Shown here: positions 1 through 6,433 of the stretch, piece by piece | Layout of the letters: each line of letters starts with the position of its first letter | How positions within the stretch are numbered: the stretch's first letter is position 1 | DNA from: Candidatus Omnitrophota bacterium | GTDB taxonomy: Bacteria; Omnitrophota; Omnitrophia; Omnitrophales; Aquincolibacteriaceae | Direction of reading: 5' to 3' | Assembly (NCBI GenBank): GCA_030698625.1 | Contig: JAUYMS010000036.1 | Coordinates: 1 to 37,577 of the forward strand | Length of the DNA: 37,577 nt | Made by a program: the position numbers and the translations under genes | The notes under the pieces: generated by a model | What the model saw: the letters and a program-made list of their open reading frames with translations, nothing else | The model's database searches: none | What the model was told of the DNA's origin: nothing

Positions 1-62
1 CCTGCTTCGCCTTGCTTCAAAATTCCAATGATTTGTTCTTCGGTGTGTCGTTTTCTTGGCAT
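1..62 (-). CDS. IS3-type transposase OrfA, N-terminal fragment (runs off left edge)
   Basis: Read on the reverse strand from the ATG at 62-60, the sequence gives MPRKRHTEEQIIGILKQGEA and leaves the window. This matches the start of IS3-family (IS407-like) OrfA proteins, which open with a basic stretch and then [FH]TxEQIIxxLxxxEAG, the first helix of the DNA-binding helix-turn-helix. On the same strand a strong Shine-Dalgarno GGAGG (73-69) lies 6 nt before the ATG, which supports the start. Only about 20 residues are visible, so whether the element is intact, which subgroup it belongs to, and whether OrfB follows cannot be judged. The fragment overlaps the first codons of the methyltransferase frame on the other strand. 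Confidence 0.8.
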   Translation of the reverse strand, partial: MPRKRHTEEQIIGILKQGEA

Positions 63-92
63 CGCTCGCCTCCGGCTTTCTGCTTTTTAACA
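1..92 (-). mobile_element. End of an insertion sequence (IS3-like), boundary approximate
   Basis: Positions 1-73 hold the transposase start and its ribosome binding site, so they belong to the insertion sequence. The outer end is not certain. Read on the reverse strand, TGTTAAAAAGC beginning at position 92 would give a terminus starting with TG, as IS3 elements have, but the other end and any target duplication are outside the window. The recognisable methyltransferase sequence begins soon after this point. Confidence 0.45.
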
Positions 93-769
93 CCGGAAGA
101 CTTAACTTTCAAGCGGCACGGTTTTTAGGGGTAACACCAGAGCTTCTGCAGAAAACACTCTCGGAGGGGAGTGTATTTTTGGATGTTGGGGCTAATATCG
201 GAATATTTTCTTTGTTTGCGTCACGATTAGTCGGTCGTTCGGGGAAAGTTCTGTCAATAGAAGCGTCGCCTTCTATATACGAATATCTGAAGTATAATCT
301 CGAACTGAACAGATCGAAAAACTGTATCCCGAAGAACATTGCCGCTTTCGAGCGAGACGGGGATACGGTGGAATTTTACGAGCCGGACAGCAATAAGTTT
401 GGAATGGGATCATTAAGTGGCTGTTTTGTTCAACATTCCCCTGTGAAAACACTATCGATTGATTCGTGGATTGCCGGCGTGGGAATTAAGCGTATTACTC
501 TTATGAAGGTCGACGTTGAGGGTTGGGAAGCAGCCGTATTTTTAGGAGCTGAAAAGCTTTTGAGTCGCGAAGACGCCCCGTTGATTGTTTTCGAATTTGC
601 TGATTGGGCTGAGTCGAATAGTGAGAGATATAAGGTCGGACGCGCTCAGGAGATACTCAAAAGCCACGGGTATCGCTTGTGGCGATTGAGCGACTTTCTG
701 AAAAAAAGGAAACCACTCCCTGCTATTTTGAAGCGGGGCGCAAATATGATAGTTGCATTGAAAGCGTAG
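56..769 (+). CDS. FkbM-family SAM-dependent methyltransferase, 5' end replaced by IS
   Basis: Class I methyltransferase of the FkbM family, which O-methylates sugars in surface glycans and natural products. The SAM-binding motif I is VFLDVGANIGIFSLFASR (about residues 41-58), and the FkbM hallmark MKVDVEGWEAAVFLGA lies near residues 149-164. The open frame begins at TTG 56, but that codon and the next few lie inside transposase sequence and its RBS, and an in-frame TGA sits at 29-31. The first residues are therefore IS-derived and the true N-terminus is missing. About 40 residues precede motif I, which is short for the family, so activity is doubtful. A sulfotransferase gene follows 72 nt downstream, which suggests a glycan-decoration cluster. 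The family call is firm; the sugar substrate is unknown. Confidence 0.85.
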   Translation: MASLASGFLLFNTGRLNFQAARFLGVTPELLQKTLSEGSVFLDVGANIGIFSLFASRLVGRSGKVLSIEASPSIYEYLKYNLELNRSKNCIPKNIAAFERDGDTVEFYEPDSNKFGMGSLSGCFVQHSPVKTLSIDSWIAGVGIKRITLMKVDVEGWEAAVFLGAEKLLSREDAPLIVFEFADWAESNSERYKVGRAQEILKSHGYRLWRLSDFLKKRKPLPAILKRGANMIVALKA

Positions 770-841
770 CAAAAGCACGCTTTGAATTGACCGACATAAG
801 GCAGTAAGTCGTGAAGAAAAAGTAATCACAAGGTGCACAGG

Positions 842-1573
842 ATGTTTAGAAATAGAACTCTCAACAAGATCAGGCGCATTGTGCTTCGATGTGGGTCGAC
901 ACCCGGTGAGCTGCAAGCGGATCACAATTTCCTCCTGGAGAAACAGAGGGCTGTTTATTTCTTCATTCCGAAGGTTGCGTGCAGCTCGCTCAAGCTGTTT
1001 TTTCTTAATTTGCTCGAATTGCCCATGCCGAATACCGAGCGGCTCCATAGCGCCCGTTTTCCAAGGCTATCACTTGTTGACATAGATGAAGATCGGGTGA
1101 GCAATCTCTTCCGCTTTTGTTTTGTGCGGAATCCATTTACTCGCTTAGTTTCGGCTTATAAAAGTATGGTGTGCCGGGATAAGGATGATGAGTATTATCG
1201 TGGCGGGGTCTTTCGTGATCTTAACAAGTACGGTGGCTTCTCTCACAGAATGCCGTTCGAAGGGTTTGTTGAGAGAGTCTGTGATATTCCCGACAAGCAT
1301 TCAGACCCGCATTTTAGGACGCAATCAGACTTTGTGATGAATAGCGGGGGGCGTGTAGAAATGGATTTCATCGGCAGATTTGAGAATCTGGAAAGTGACT
1401 TCGCGCGCCTGTGCGATCGGCTGAATATAACGAAGACAGAACTGAAGTATTTGAACTCTACTGATGATGTGGAGTTCAAAGAGCACTACACAGAGAGCAT
1501 CGCAGATAAGGTGATCGCGCGTTACAGGAAGGATTTCGACAATTTTAAGTATTCGACTTCATTCTCCGATTGA
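842..1573 (+). CDS. Carbohydrate sulfotransferase (Sulfotransfer_2 type)
   Basis: Predicted PAPS-dependent sulfotransferase acting on a sugar chain. The 5'-phosphosulfate loop is PKVACSSLK (residues 43-51 from this start), as in chondroitin/HNK-1-type enzymes, where it reads PKVxCTxxK. The 3'-phosphate motif is FVRNPFTRLVSAY (about residues 95-107). The frame can open at GTG 833, but ATG 842 is preferred because AAGG at 830-833 lies 8 nt before it. It encodes 243 residues with no obvious signal peptide or membrane anchor, unlike the Golgi-anchored animal enzymes. It follows the truncated FkbM methyltransferase in the same direction and ends 12 nt before the convergent ygfZ stop. Together they suggest a sulfated and methylated surface polysaccharide; the acceptor cannot be named. 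Confidence 0.85.
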   Translation: MFRNRTLNKIRRIVLRCGSTPGELQADHNFLLEKQRAVYFFIPKVACSSLKLFFLNLLELPMPNTERLHSARFPRLSLVDIDEDRVSNLFRFCFVRNPFTRLVSAYKSMVCRDKDDEYYRGGVFRDLNKYGGFSHRMPFEGFVERVCDIPDKHSDPHFRTQSDFVMNSGGRVEMDFIGRFENLESDFARLCDRLNITKTELKYLNSTDDVEFKEHYTESIADKVIARYRKDFDNFKYSTSFSD

Positions 1574-1585
1574 TGCCGCTATAGT

Positions 1586-2605
1586 TTACCCCCCCAGCTT
1601 TTTCTTGTAGATATACCCCAGGGCAAACCCCCTTTCCTGCGTGACCACGGCCGCAGAACTTGTAACCCAGCCGATCTCTTTGCCGGTGGATCCGTCACAA
1701 ATTTTCTCTCCCGCGCCGGGCAGTTGTTCCCTCTCAAAAGTTAGTGCCTCAATCTTCTTATTCGGGCCGCCGTAGGTAGCGGTTTTGGCTACGACTTCCT
1801 GGCCCGGGTAGCAGCCCTTGGTTTCGCTGGCTGCGATTACTTCCAGCCCTGTCTCCGGCAGTGTGACGGCCTCATCCATATCGATTCCGTAGCGCAGTAT
1901 TCCCGCCTCAATCCTCAGTACCTCACTCGCTTGATAGCCCACCGGCTTTAATCCCGAATGTTTTCCCTTCTCGCAGATTGCGTGAGCAACCTTTCCTGCG
2001 GCGTCTTTGCGAATTAGAAATTCGCATCCGTTCTGGCCCGTGCAGCTGTCGGAAATCGCAAGGACATCCTCGCCCTCAATGACAACTCCTTTAAAGTGAA
2101 ACCGGTTCGGCAGAGCGAAATCATCGCCGAGAAGGGCATGAATGATGCGCGGGGCCTTAGGGCCGGTCAGAGAAAGCAGGGTGTATCTGTCCGTGATATC
2201 TTCGACTTCGACATCTTCGGTAATAATGTATTTCTTTAAGAGTTCGATGAGTTTCGACTCCAAGCCGGGCTCGGTGTCGAGGATAACGAAATTGTCGAAG
2301 ACAAAAACCCGCATATCACAGAGGACCCGGCCGGTTGCCGTAAGCAGAGCGGCGTAGCAACCCTCGCCGGGTTTGAGGGCATTAATTTCATTGGTGAGCA
2401 TGTGGTTCAGGAAATCTTTGCAATCAGCCCCGCTCACATGCACTTTGCCGCGAGAAGAGCGGTCGAGCAATCCGGCCAATTGGTGCACGGCATAGTACTC
2501 GGCTTCCACATCGGTGAAAACGGCAGGAATATTCCAGCCATTCTGTTCGGTGAATTCGGCGCCGAGGTCGGCCCAGAAGGATTTTAAAGGGAGCTCTCTA
2601 GCCAT
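1586..2605 (-). CDS. ygfZ: YgfZ/GcvT-like folate-binding protein, Fe-S enzyme maintenance
   Basis: Member of the YgfZ branch of the glycine-cleavage T-protein fold, a tetrahydrofolate-binding factor needed for normal activity of certain Fe-S enzymes such as MiaB. The diagnostic motif KGCYPGQEVV is at about residue 263, with the conserved Cys in the K-G-C-Y-x-G-Q-E signature. The N-terminal GcvT-like stretch LLDRSSRGKVHVSGADC and the LTATGRVLCDMRV strand pair are also present. At 339 aa it is close to E. coli YgfZ (about 326 aa). Its ATG (2605-2603) lies inside the end of mutY, whose stop is at 2600-2598, giving an 8-nt overlap typical of translational coupling. It is not a real aminomethyltransferase of glycine cleavage, because the KGCYxGQE motif is specific to YgfZ. 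Confidence 0.92.
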   Translation of the reverse strand: MARELPLKSFWADLGAEFTEQNGWNIPAVFTDVEAEYYAVHQLAGLLDRSSRGKVHVSGADCKDFLNHMLTNEINALKPGEGCYAALLTATGRVLCDMRVFVFDNFVILDTEPGLESKLIELLKKYIITEDVEVEDITDRYTLLSLTGPKAPRIIHALLGDDFALPNRFHFKGVVIEGEDVLAISDSCTGQNGCEFLIRKDAAGKVAHAICEKGKHSGLKPVGYQASEVLRIEAGILRYGIDMDEAVTLPETGLEVIAASETKGCYPGQEVVAKTATYGGPNKKIEALTFEREQLPGAGEKICDGSTGKEIGWVTSSAAVVTQERGFALGYIYKKKLGG

Positions 2606-3647
2606 GATGCTTTTCGAGGTCTTTGACGATTTTCTGATGCGGGGAGGGGAAGGCGTGTTTTTTTAAGTTCCCGAGCGGAACCCATTTGTGTGACTTTTCG
2701 CAGATCTCTTGCGCTTCGCGGGCGGGCGCTTCGGCCTCATAGACATCAAGCGTGACGCGGTATTTCGTAAAAGCGTGGGTCACCTGCATGCGGCGCTTCA
2801 ATGCGTTTGCTTGGAGGCCGTGTGCTTTGAGCATGCTACTGCGCCTTTCGTAGTATGGGAACATCCAGAGTCCGCCCCACCGGGCCTTCTCAGGCTGTTG
2901 CTGAATGAGGACCTTACCTTCCTTTCGCAATATGAGCGCAAAGGTTTGCTTCTTTTCGATTTGCTCTTTTTGCGCTTTGACGGGATATCTGCTTTGCTGA
3001 CCGGCCTTGTAAGCTGCACAGTAACGGGAGACCGGACAAAAAAGACAGCTTGGATTATCGGGTGCACAAACCATGGCGCCGAGTTCCATCAAGGCTTGAT
3101 TGAAATCGCCGGTCTGTTTTTTTGGTAACAACTCTTCGGCGAGCTGCCAGAGCTTCGCGACGGTCCGGGTGGAGCTGACATCACTTTTGACGGCGCACAG
3201 GCGCGTCAAGACGCGAATCACATTGCCGTCCAAAATGGGCGCTCTCTTGTCGAAGGCGATACTGGCAATGGCGCCTGCCGTGTAGCGGCCCACTCCCGGA
3301 AGTTTCCCGAGCTCTTCGGGATCGGCCGGGATTTTTCCGCCCAATTCCTCCAACACATACTGAGCCCCTTCATGCAGCATGCGCACCCGCCGGTAATAGC
3401 CGAGCCCGGCCCAGAGTTTCATGGCGTCATCGAGCGGGGCCGTCGTCAAGGATTTCAAAGTAGGAAATCGCTCCAGCCATTTTAGGTAATAGGGGATCAC
3501 GGTATCAACCTGAGTCTGCTGCAGCATGATCTCGGAAACCCAGATCTTGTAGGGGTCCTTCGTGCGCCGCCAGGGCAGGTCCCGGGCATTTTTGCCGTAC
3601 CATTTGAGGAGGTCCTGCTGGAATTTCGACTGGGAGCGTGAGAGCAT
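2598..3647 (-). CDS. mutY: A/G-specific adenine DNA glycosylase MutY
   Basis: Base-excision repair glycosylase that removes adenine mispaired with 8-oxoguanine. Visible features in order: the catalytic Glu in VSEIMLQQTQVDTV (near residue 39); the helix-hairpin-helix LPGVGRYTAGAIASIAF; the catalytic Asp in ILDGNVIRVLTRL; the [4Fe-4S] loop with Cys spacing C-x6-C-x2-C-x5-C (CAPDNPSCLFCPVSRYC); and a C-terminal NUDIX-like 8-oxoG recognition domain with KARWGGLWMFPYYE. The length of 349 aa is normal. Start ATG 3647-3645 gives the expected N-terminus; no strong Shine-Dalgarno precedes it. It is first in a two-gene unit with ygfZ and divergent from amrS. Confidence 0.97.
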   Translation of the reverse strand: MLSRSQSKFQQDLLKWYGKNARDLPWRRTKDPYKIWVSEIMLQQTQVDTVIPYYLKWLERFPTLKSLTTAPLDDAMKLWAGLGYYRRVRMLHEGAQYVLEELGGKIPADPEELGKLPGVGRYTAGAIASIAFDKRAPILDGNVIRVLTRLCAVKSDVSSTRTVAKLWQLAEELLPKKQTGDFNQALMELGAMVCAPDNPSCLFCPVSRYCAAYKAGQQSRYPVKAQKEQIEKKQTFALILRKEGKVLIQQQPEKARWGGLWMFPYYERRSSMLKAHGLQANALKRRMQVTHAFTKYRVTLDVYEAEAPAREAQEICEKSHKWVPLGNLKKHAFPSPHQKIVKDLEKHHG

Positions 3648-3717
3648 CGACGTATCTTAATAATAGGCGATTCGAATTGCAAGCGTGCAGGTGTATACTA
3701 ATACAAAGAGGCGGGAC
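3648..3717. promoter_or_regulatory. Divergent promoter region mutY-ygfZ / amrS
   Basis: A 70-bp spacer between divergent starts. Rightward there is a -10-like TATACT at 3694-3699 with no convincing -35, and AAAGAGG at 3705-3711 is a good ribosome site 6 nt before the amrS ATG. Leftward the reverse strand reads TATTAT at 3665-3660. If both boxes are used, the transcripts would have very short leaders. This is inferred from box similarity only. Confidence 0.35.
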
Positions 3718-6138
3718 ATGGCCGACACATTAGCGCAAACGCTTGCCGGGAATACGCGCGAAGGCGAGCTCTACGAGAAGCTCGATGACGGGAGGATTCG
3801 CTGTTATGCCTGCGGCCACCGCTGCCCCATTCCCGAGGGCAAGGCCGGCGTCTGCAAGATCCGCTTCAATCAGGGCGGAAAACTCTATGTCCCCGCCGGT
3901 TATGTCGCCGGCATACAAGACGACCCCATCGAAAAAAAACCGTTTTTCCACGCTCTGCCCGGCGCCCGCGCGCTCAGCTTCGGCATGCTCGGCTGCGATT
4001 ATCACTGCAGTTATTGCTTTCCGCCCGGTACGCGTATTGCGACGTCCCGGGGGCCTTTGCCGATCGAGCAAATCGTCGAAGACAAGATGTCCGTAGCGGT
4101 ATACACCCATGCCGGCCGTCGCCGGAGAATCTTGCATTATTTCAGGCGGAACTACAAGGGACGCCTGTTGAAAATAAAGCCGGCGTTTCTCCCCGCAATT
4201 GAATGTACCGCTGAACACCAAATACTTTCACGCCTGCGCCCGGACCGCTTTCCGGAAGATGTGCCCACATACCGTGCGGCCACGGAATTGACAAAAAATC
4301 ACTGCCTGACAATCCCCAAGGCTTATGAATTCTCCGAACGGATTGTCCTAGAGCCGGGAGACAGCCTTGAAAGCGCGGCGAAGCAATACCGCGCCGGGCG
4401 TAAAATAGACGTCGAGCAGCTGCGGAAGGTCGTGCGACTGTCTGATCTCGGTCGAAGCTCCAGGGAGATCGGAAAGCTAATCGGTAAATCGGCGTCGCAT
4501 ATACGCCATTTGAAAAGTAAAGTCAAACGAGGTGTATGGAACCTCAAAAATCTGGGCATTTATCAAGCGAAAATCGTCGAAGAGGCCGGCAGAATAAGAC
4601 TCTCTAAAGAACATGCTCCCGGTATTCCCGCCAAAATCGAACTAAGCGAAAAACTCGCTGAGTTATTCGGATATTACTGCGCCGAAGGCTGTGTAACGGA
4701 ATCCAAGGGACGCGTACATTCGGCGACGATCACATTCGCTTTTTCGCGAAAAGAGCAAGACAAGGCGGAGCGGGTACAACTACTCTTAAGTGAGATATTC
4801 GGTGTTCAGGCATCTCTCATAAAGCGAACGACAACGCTCGGTGTATGCAGCGGCAAGACGTCGTTGGCCTTGTTTTTTAGGGCGCTTTGCGGAGGCCGTG
4901 GGAGCAGGAAGCGCGTTCCCGAGGCTATTTTTCGTTGCAAGCGGGACGTTGTTCGGAGTTTCTTGAATGCCTATGTGGCGGGTGATGGCCACATTACAGC
5001 AGGCGGGCATGTCCGGATCAGCACGATCTCGCGGGAATTGGCCTGGGGAGTGGCGTGGCTTGTCCAAAAATTGGGATACTTGCCACAATGCTACGAATAT
5101 GACTCCGTTCAAGAGAGAATGCTCTTGGGCCGCAGCGTCCGGCAGTCGCCGAAAATTTATCTGGTTCGATGGTACGACAGCCCCAAGAAACAGAGGCACG
5201 TGTGGGAGGATAAAGATTATCGTTATGTCCTTATTCATAAGATTGAAGAAGAGGCGTATGAAGGGCCGGTTTATAACCTGGAAGTGGAAGAAGATCATAC
5301 GTACCTTGCCAACGGGGTGGCTGTTCACAATTGCCAGAATTGGGTGACGAGTCAGGCGCTGCGGGATCCGGTGGCCGGCTCATCCATCGTAAAGGTGACG
5401 CCGCAGAAGATTGTTGAAATCGCCCGCGAGCGCGACTGTCAGGTCGTGACCAGCACTTATAATGAGCCGCTCATCACGAGCGAGTGGGCGGTGGAAATTT
5501 TCAGGGAAGCCAAGAAGGCGGGCCTCGTTACGTCTTATGTCTCAAACGGAAACGGCACACCCGAGGTGTTGGATTACATTCAGCCGTGGGTTGATCTCTA
5601 TAAGGTCGATCTCAAGAGTTTTAATGACAGGCATTACCGGGAGCTCGGCGGTGAGCTCGATAATGTGATGCGCACGATTCGTGATCTTTATGCTAGGGGA
5701 ATATGGCTCGAGGTGTTGACACTCCTTATTCCGGGTTTTAATGACAGCCCCGATGAGCTCAAACAATTGACGGAGTTTGTGGCCTCTATTTCTCCCGAGA
5801 TTCCCTGGCATGTCACTGCTTTTCACAAGGATTACAAGATGACCGCCCCCGAAAATACCCGGCCGGAACATTTACTCCGCGCTGTGGACGTCGCAAAACG
5901 CTCGGGGTTAAAATACATTTATCCCGGCAATCTTCCGGGGCAGGTCGGCGATGGTGAGAACACCTTCTGCCCGGATTGCGGCGAGCTTCTCATCGAACGC
6001 TTCGGTTTCGAGGTGCGCGAAGACAGGGTAACACCCGCGGGTGGTTGCTGCCCGAAATGCAGGACTAAAATCCCCGGTTTTTGGCGCGAAAAGTCGAGTA
6101 AACGCCCTTCCGAAGGCCACGTTTCACCCCTCCTGTAG
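3718..6138 (+). CDS. amrS: AmmeMemoRadiSam radical SAM enzyme AmrS, interrupted by an intein
   Basis: Radical SAM protein of the AmrS group, related to pyruvate formate-lyase activases and found with the AMMECR1 and Memo proteins in a system of unknown reaction. The precursor is 806 aa; without the 439-aa intein the host protein is 367 aa, about the family size. N-terminal Cys-rich motif RCYACGHRCPIPEGKAGVC; cluster motif CDYHCSYC (C93, C97, C100) continuing, after the intein, as CQNWVTSQ; substrate-side STYNEP and VDLKSF motifs; C-terminal FCPDCGE and CCPKC pairs as in AmrS. A GTG at 3685 is also in frame, but ATG 3718 has AAAGAGG 6 nt upstream and fits family starts. No AMMECR1 or Memo gene is in the window. 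The enzyme should be inactive until the intein is removed. Confidence 0.93.
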   Translation: MADTLAQTLAGNTREGELYEKLDDGRIRCYACGHRCPIPEGKAGVCKIRFNQGGKLYVPAGYVAGIQDDPIEKKPFFHALPGARALSFGMLGCDYHCSYCFPPGTRIATSRGPLPIEQIVEDKMSVAVYTHAGRRRRILHYFRRNYKGRLLKIKPAFLPAIECTAEHQILSRLRPDRFPEDVPTYRAATELTKNHCLTIPKAYEFSERIVLEPGDSLESAAKQYRAGRKIDVEQLRKVVRLSDLGRSSREIGKLIGKSASHIRHLKSKVKRGVWNLKNLGIYQAKIVEEAGRIRLSKEHAPGIPAKIELSEKLAELFGYYCAEGCVTESKGRVHSATITFAFSRKEQDKAERVQLLLSEIFGVQASLIKRTTTLGVCSGKTSLALFFRALCGGRGSRKRVPEAIFRCKRDVVRSFLNAYVAGDGHITAGGHVRISTISRELAWGVAWLVQKLGYLPQCYEYDSVQERMLLGRSVRQSPKIYLVRWYDSPKKQRHVWEDKDYRYVLIHKIEEEAYEGPVYNLEVEEDHTYLANGVAVHNCQNWVTSQALRDPVAGSSIVKVTPQKIVEIARERDCQVVTSTYNEPLITSEWAVEIFREAKKAGLVTSYVSNGNGTPEVLDYIQPWVDLYKVDLKSFNDRHYRELGGELDNVMRTIRDLYARGIWLEVLTLLIPGFNDSPDELKQLTEFVASISPEIPWHVTAFHKDYKMTAPENTRPEHLLRAVDVAKRSGLKYIYPGNLPGQVGDGENTFCPDCGELLIERFGFEVREDRVTPAGGCCPKCRTKIPGFWREKSSKRPSEGHVSPLL
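4015..5331 (+). mobile_element. Intein with LAGLIDADG homing endonuclease inside amrS
   Basis: A 439-residue in-frame insert with complete splicing signals. Block A starts at C1 (CFPPGTRIATSRGPLPIEQI); block B has T65-x-x-H68 (CTAEHQ); block F is VYNLEVEEDHTYLANG; block G ends VAV-His-Asn, followed by extein Cys+1. Two dodecapeptide endonuclease motifs are present, LFGYYCAEG (217-225) and LNAYVAGDGHI (317-327), both keeping the acidic residue (Glu, Asp), so the homing enzyme looks intact. Residues about 142-170 (LGRSSREIGKLIGKSASHI) look like a helix-turn-helix, probably for DNA contact. Excision joins SY to CQNWV and rebuilds the radical SAM motif. Base composition seems slightly more AT-rich than the host gene, in keeping with mobility. 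Confidence 0.95.
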
Positions 6139-6208
6139 AAGGCTATTCCCGGCTATATAATTGAAGGATACCTGCCCGAGAATGGCGGTTTTCTGACCTT
6201 CGCATCCT

Positions 6209-6233
6209 TAAGTCTATATAGTAAATAGACTTA
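6209..6233. repeat. 9-bp inverted repeat upstream of the giant gene
   Basis: TAAGTCTAT (6209-6217) and ATAGACTTA (6225-6233) are perfect inverted arms around a 7-nt spacer. It lies about 71 nt after the amrS stop and about 27 nt before the candidate promoter of the giant gene. No T-run follows, so it is not a standard intrinsic terminator. An operator or a weak transcript-end hairpin is possible. Confidence 0.55.
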
Positions 6234-6259
6234 TGTCTCACAAAACCCCCTCCCCAAAT

Positions 6260-6328
6260 TTGTAAAAGTGACTTTCGCCGGGTACACTTTACCATTCCTT
6301 TTTTGCCCTTTGGAGCTGGGTCCAAATT
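6260..6328 (+). promoter_or_regulatory. Candidate promoter and leader of the giant gene
   Basis: TTGTAA (6260-6265) and TACACT (6283-6288) are separated by 17 bp, each matching four of six sigma-70 consensus positions. An imperfect inverted repeat, GTAAAAGTG (6262-6270) with CACTTTAC (6285-6292), overlaps both boxes and could be a repressor site. The leader carries GGAG at 6312-6315, 13 nt from the ATG, and GGG at 6318-6320, so ribosome binding looks modest. No other in-frame start gives a signal peptide. Confidence 0.4.
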
Positions 6329-6433
6329 ATGATAACCAAACGCTTTATCACATGTCACGAACGCCTGTGTTCTCTACTCACGCTGTTCTTTTTTTGCGTG
6401 AATACATTCGCCTTTCCCCTGGCCGCCCGCGCG
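6329..6433 (+). other. Sec signal peptide of the giant protein
   Basis: The first residues MITKRFITCHER carry positive charge. A hydrophobic core, about LCSLLTLFFFCVNTFAFPLA, follows, and then A-R-A (33-35), a signal peptidase I site with cleavage after A35 or A36. No lipobox is present, so a secreted or periplasmic product is expected rather than a lipoprotein. Confidence 0.9.

Noticed and set aside
1586-2605. Glycine cleavage T-protein (gcvT)
   Set aside because: The KGCYPGQE motif is the YgfZ hallmark, and no other glycine cleavage genes are adjacent.
3685-3717. Upstream GTG start for amrS adding 11 residues
   Set aside because: The added residues do not resemble family N-termini and cover the likely promoter, while ATG 3718 has a well-placed AAAGAGG.
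6209-6233. Intrinsic terminator after amrS
   Set aside because: The inverted repeat is AT-rich and has no following T-run, so it does not fit a rho-independent terminator.
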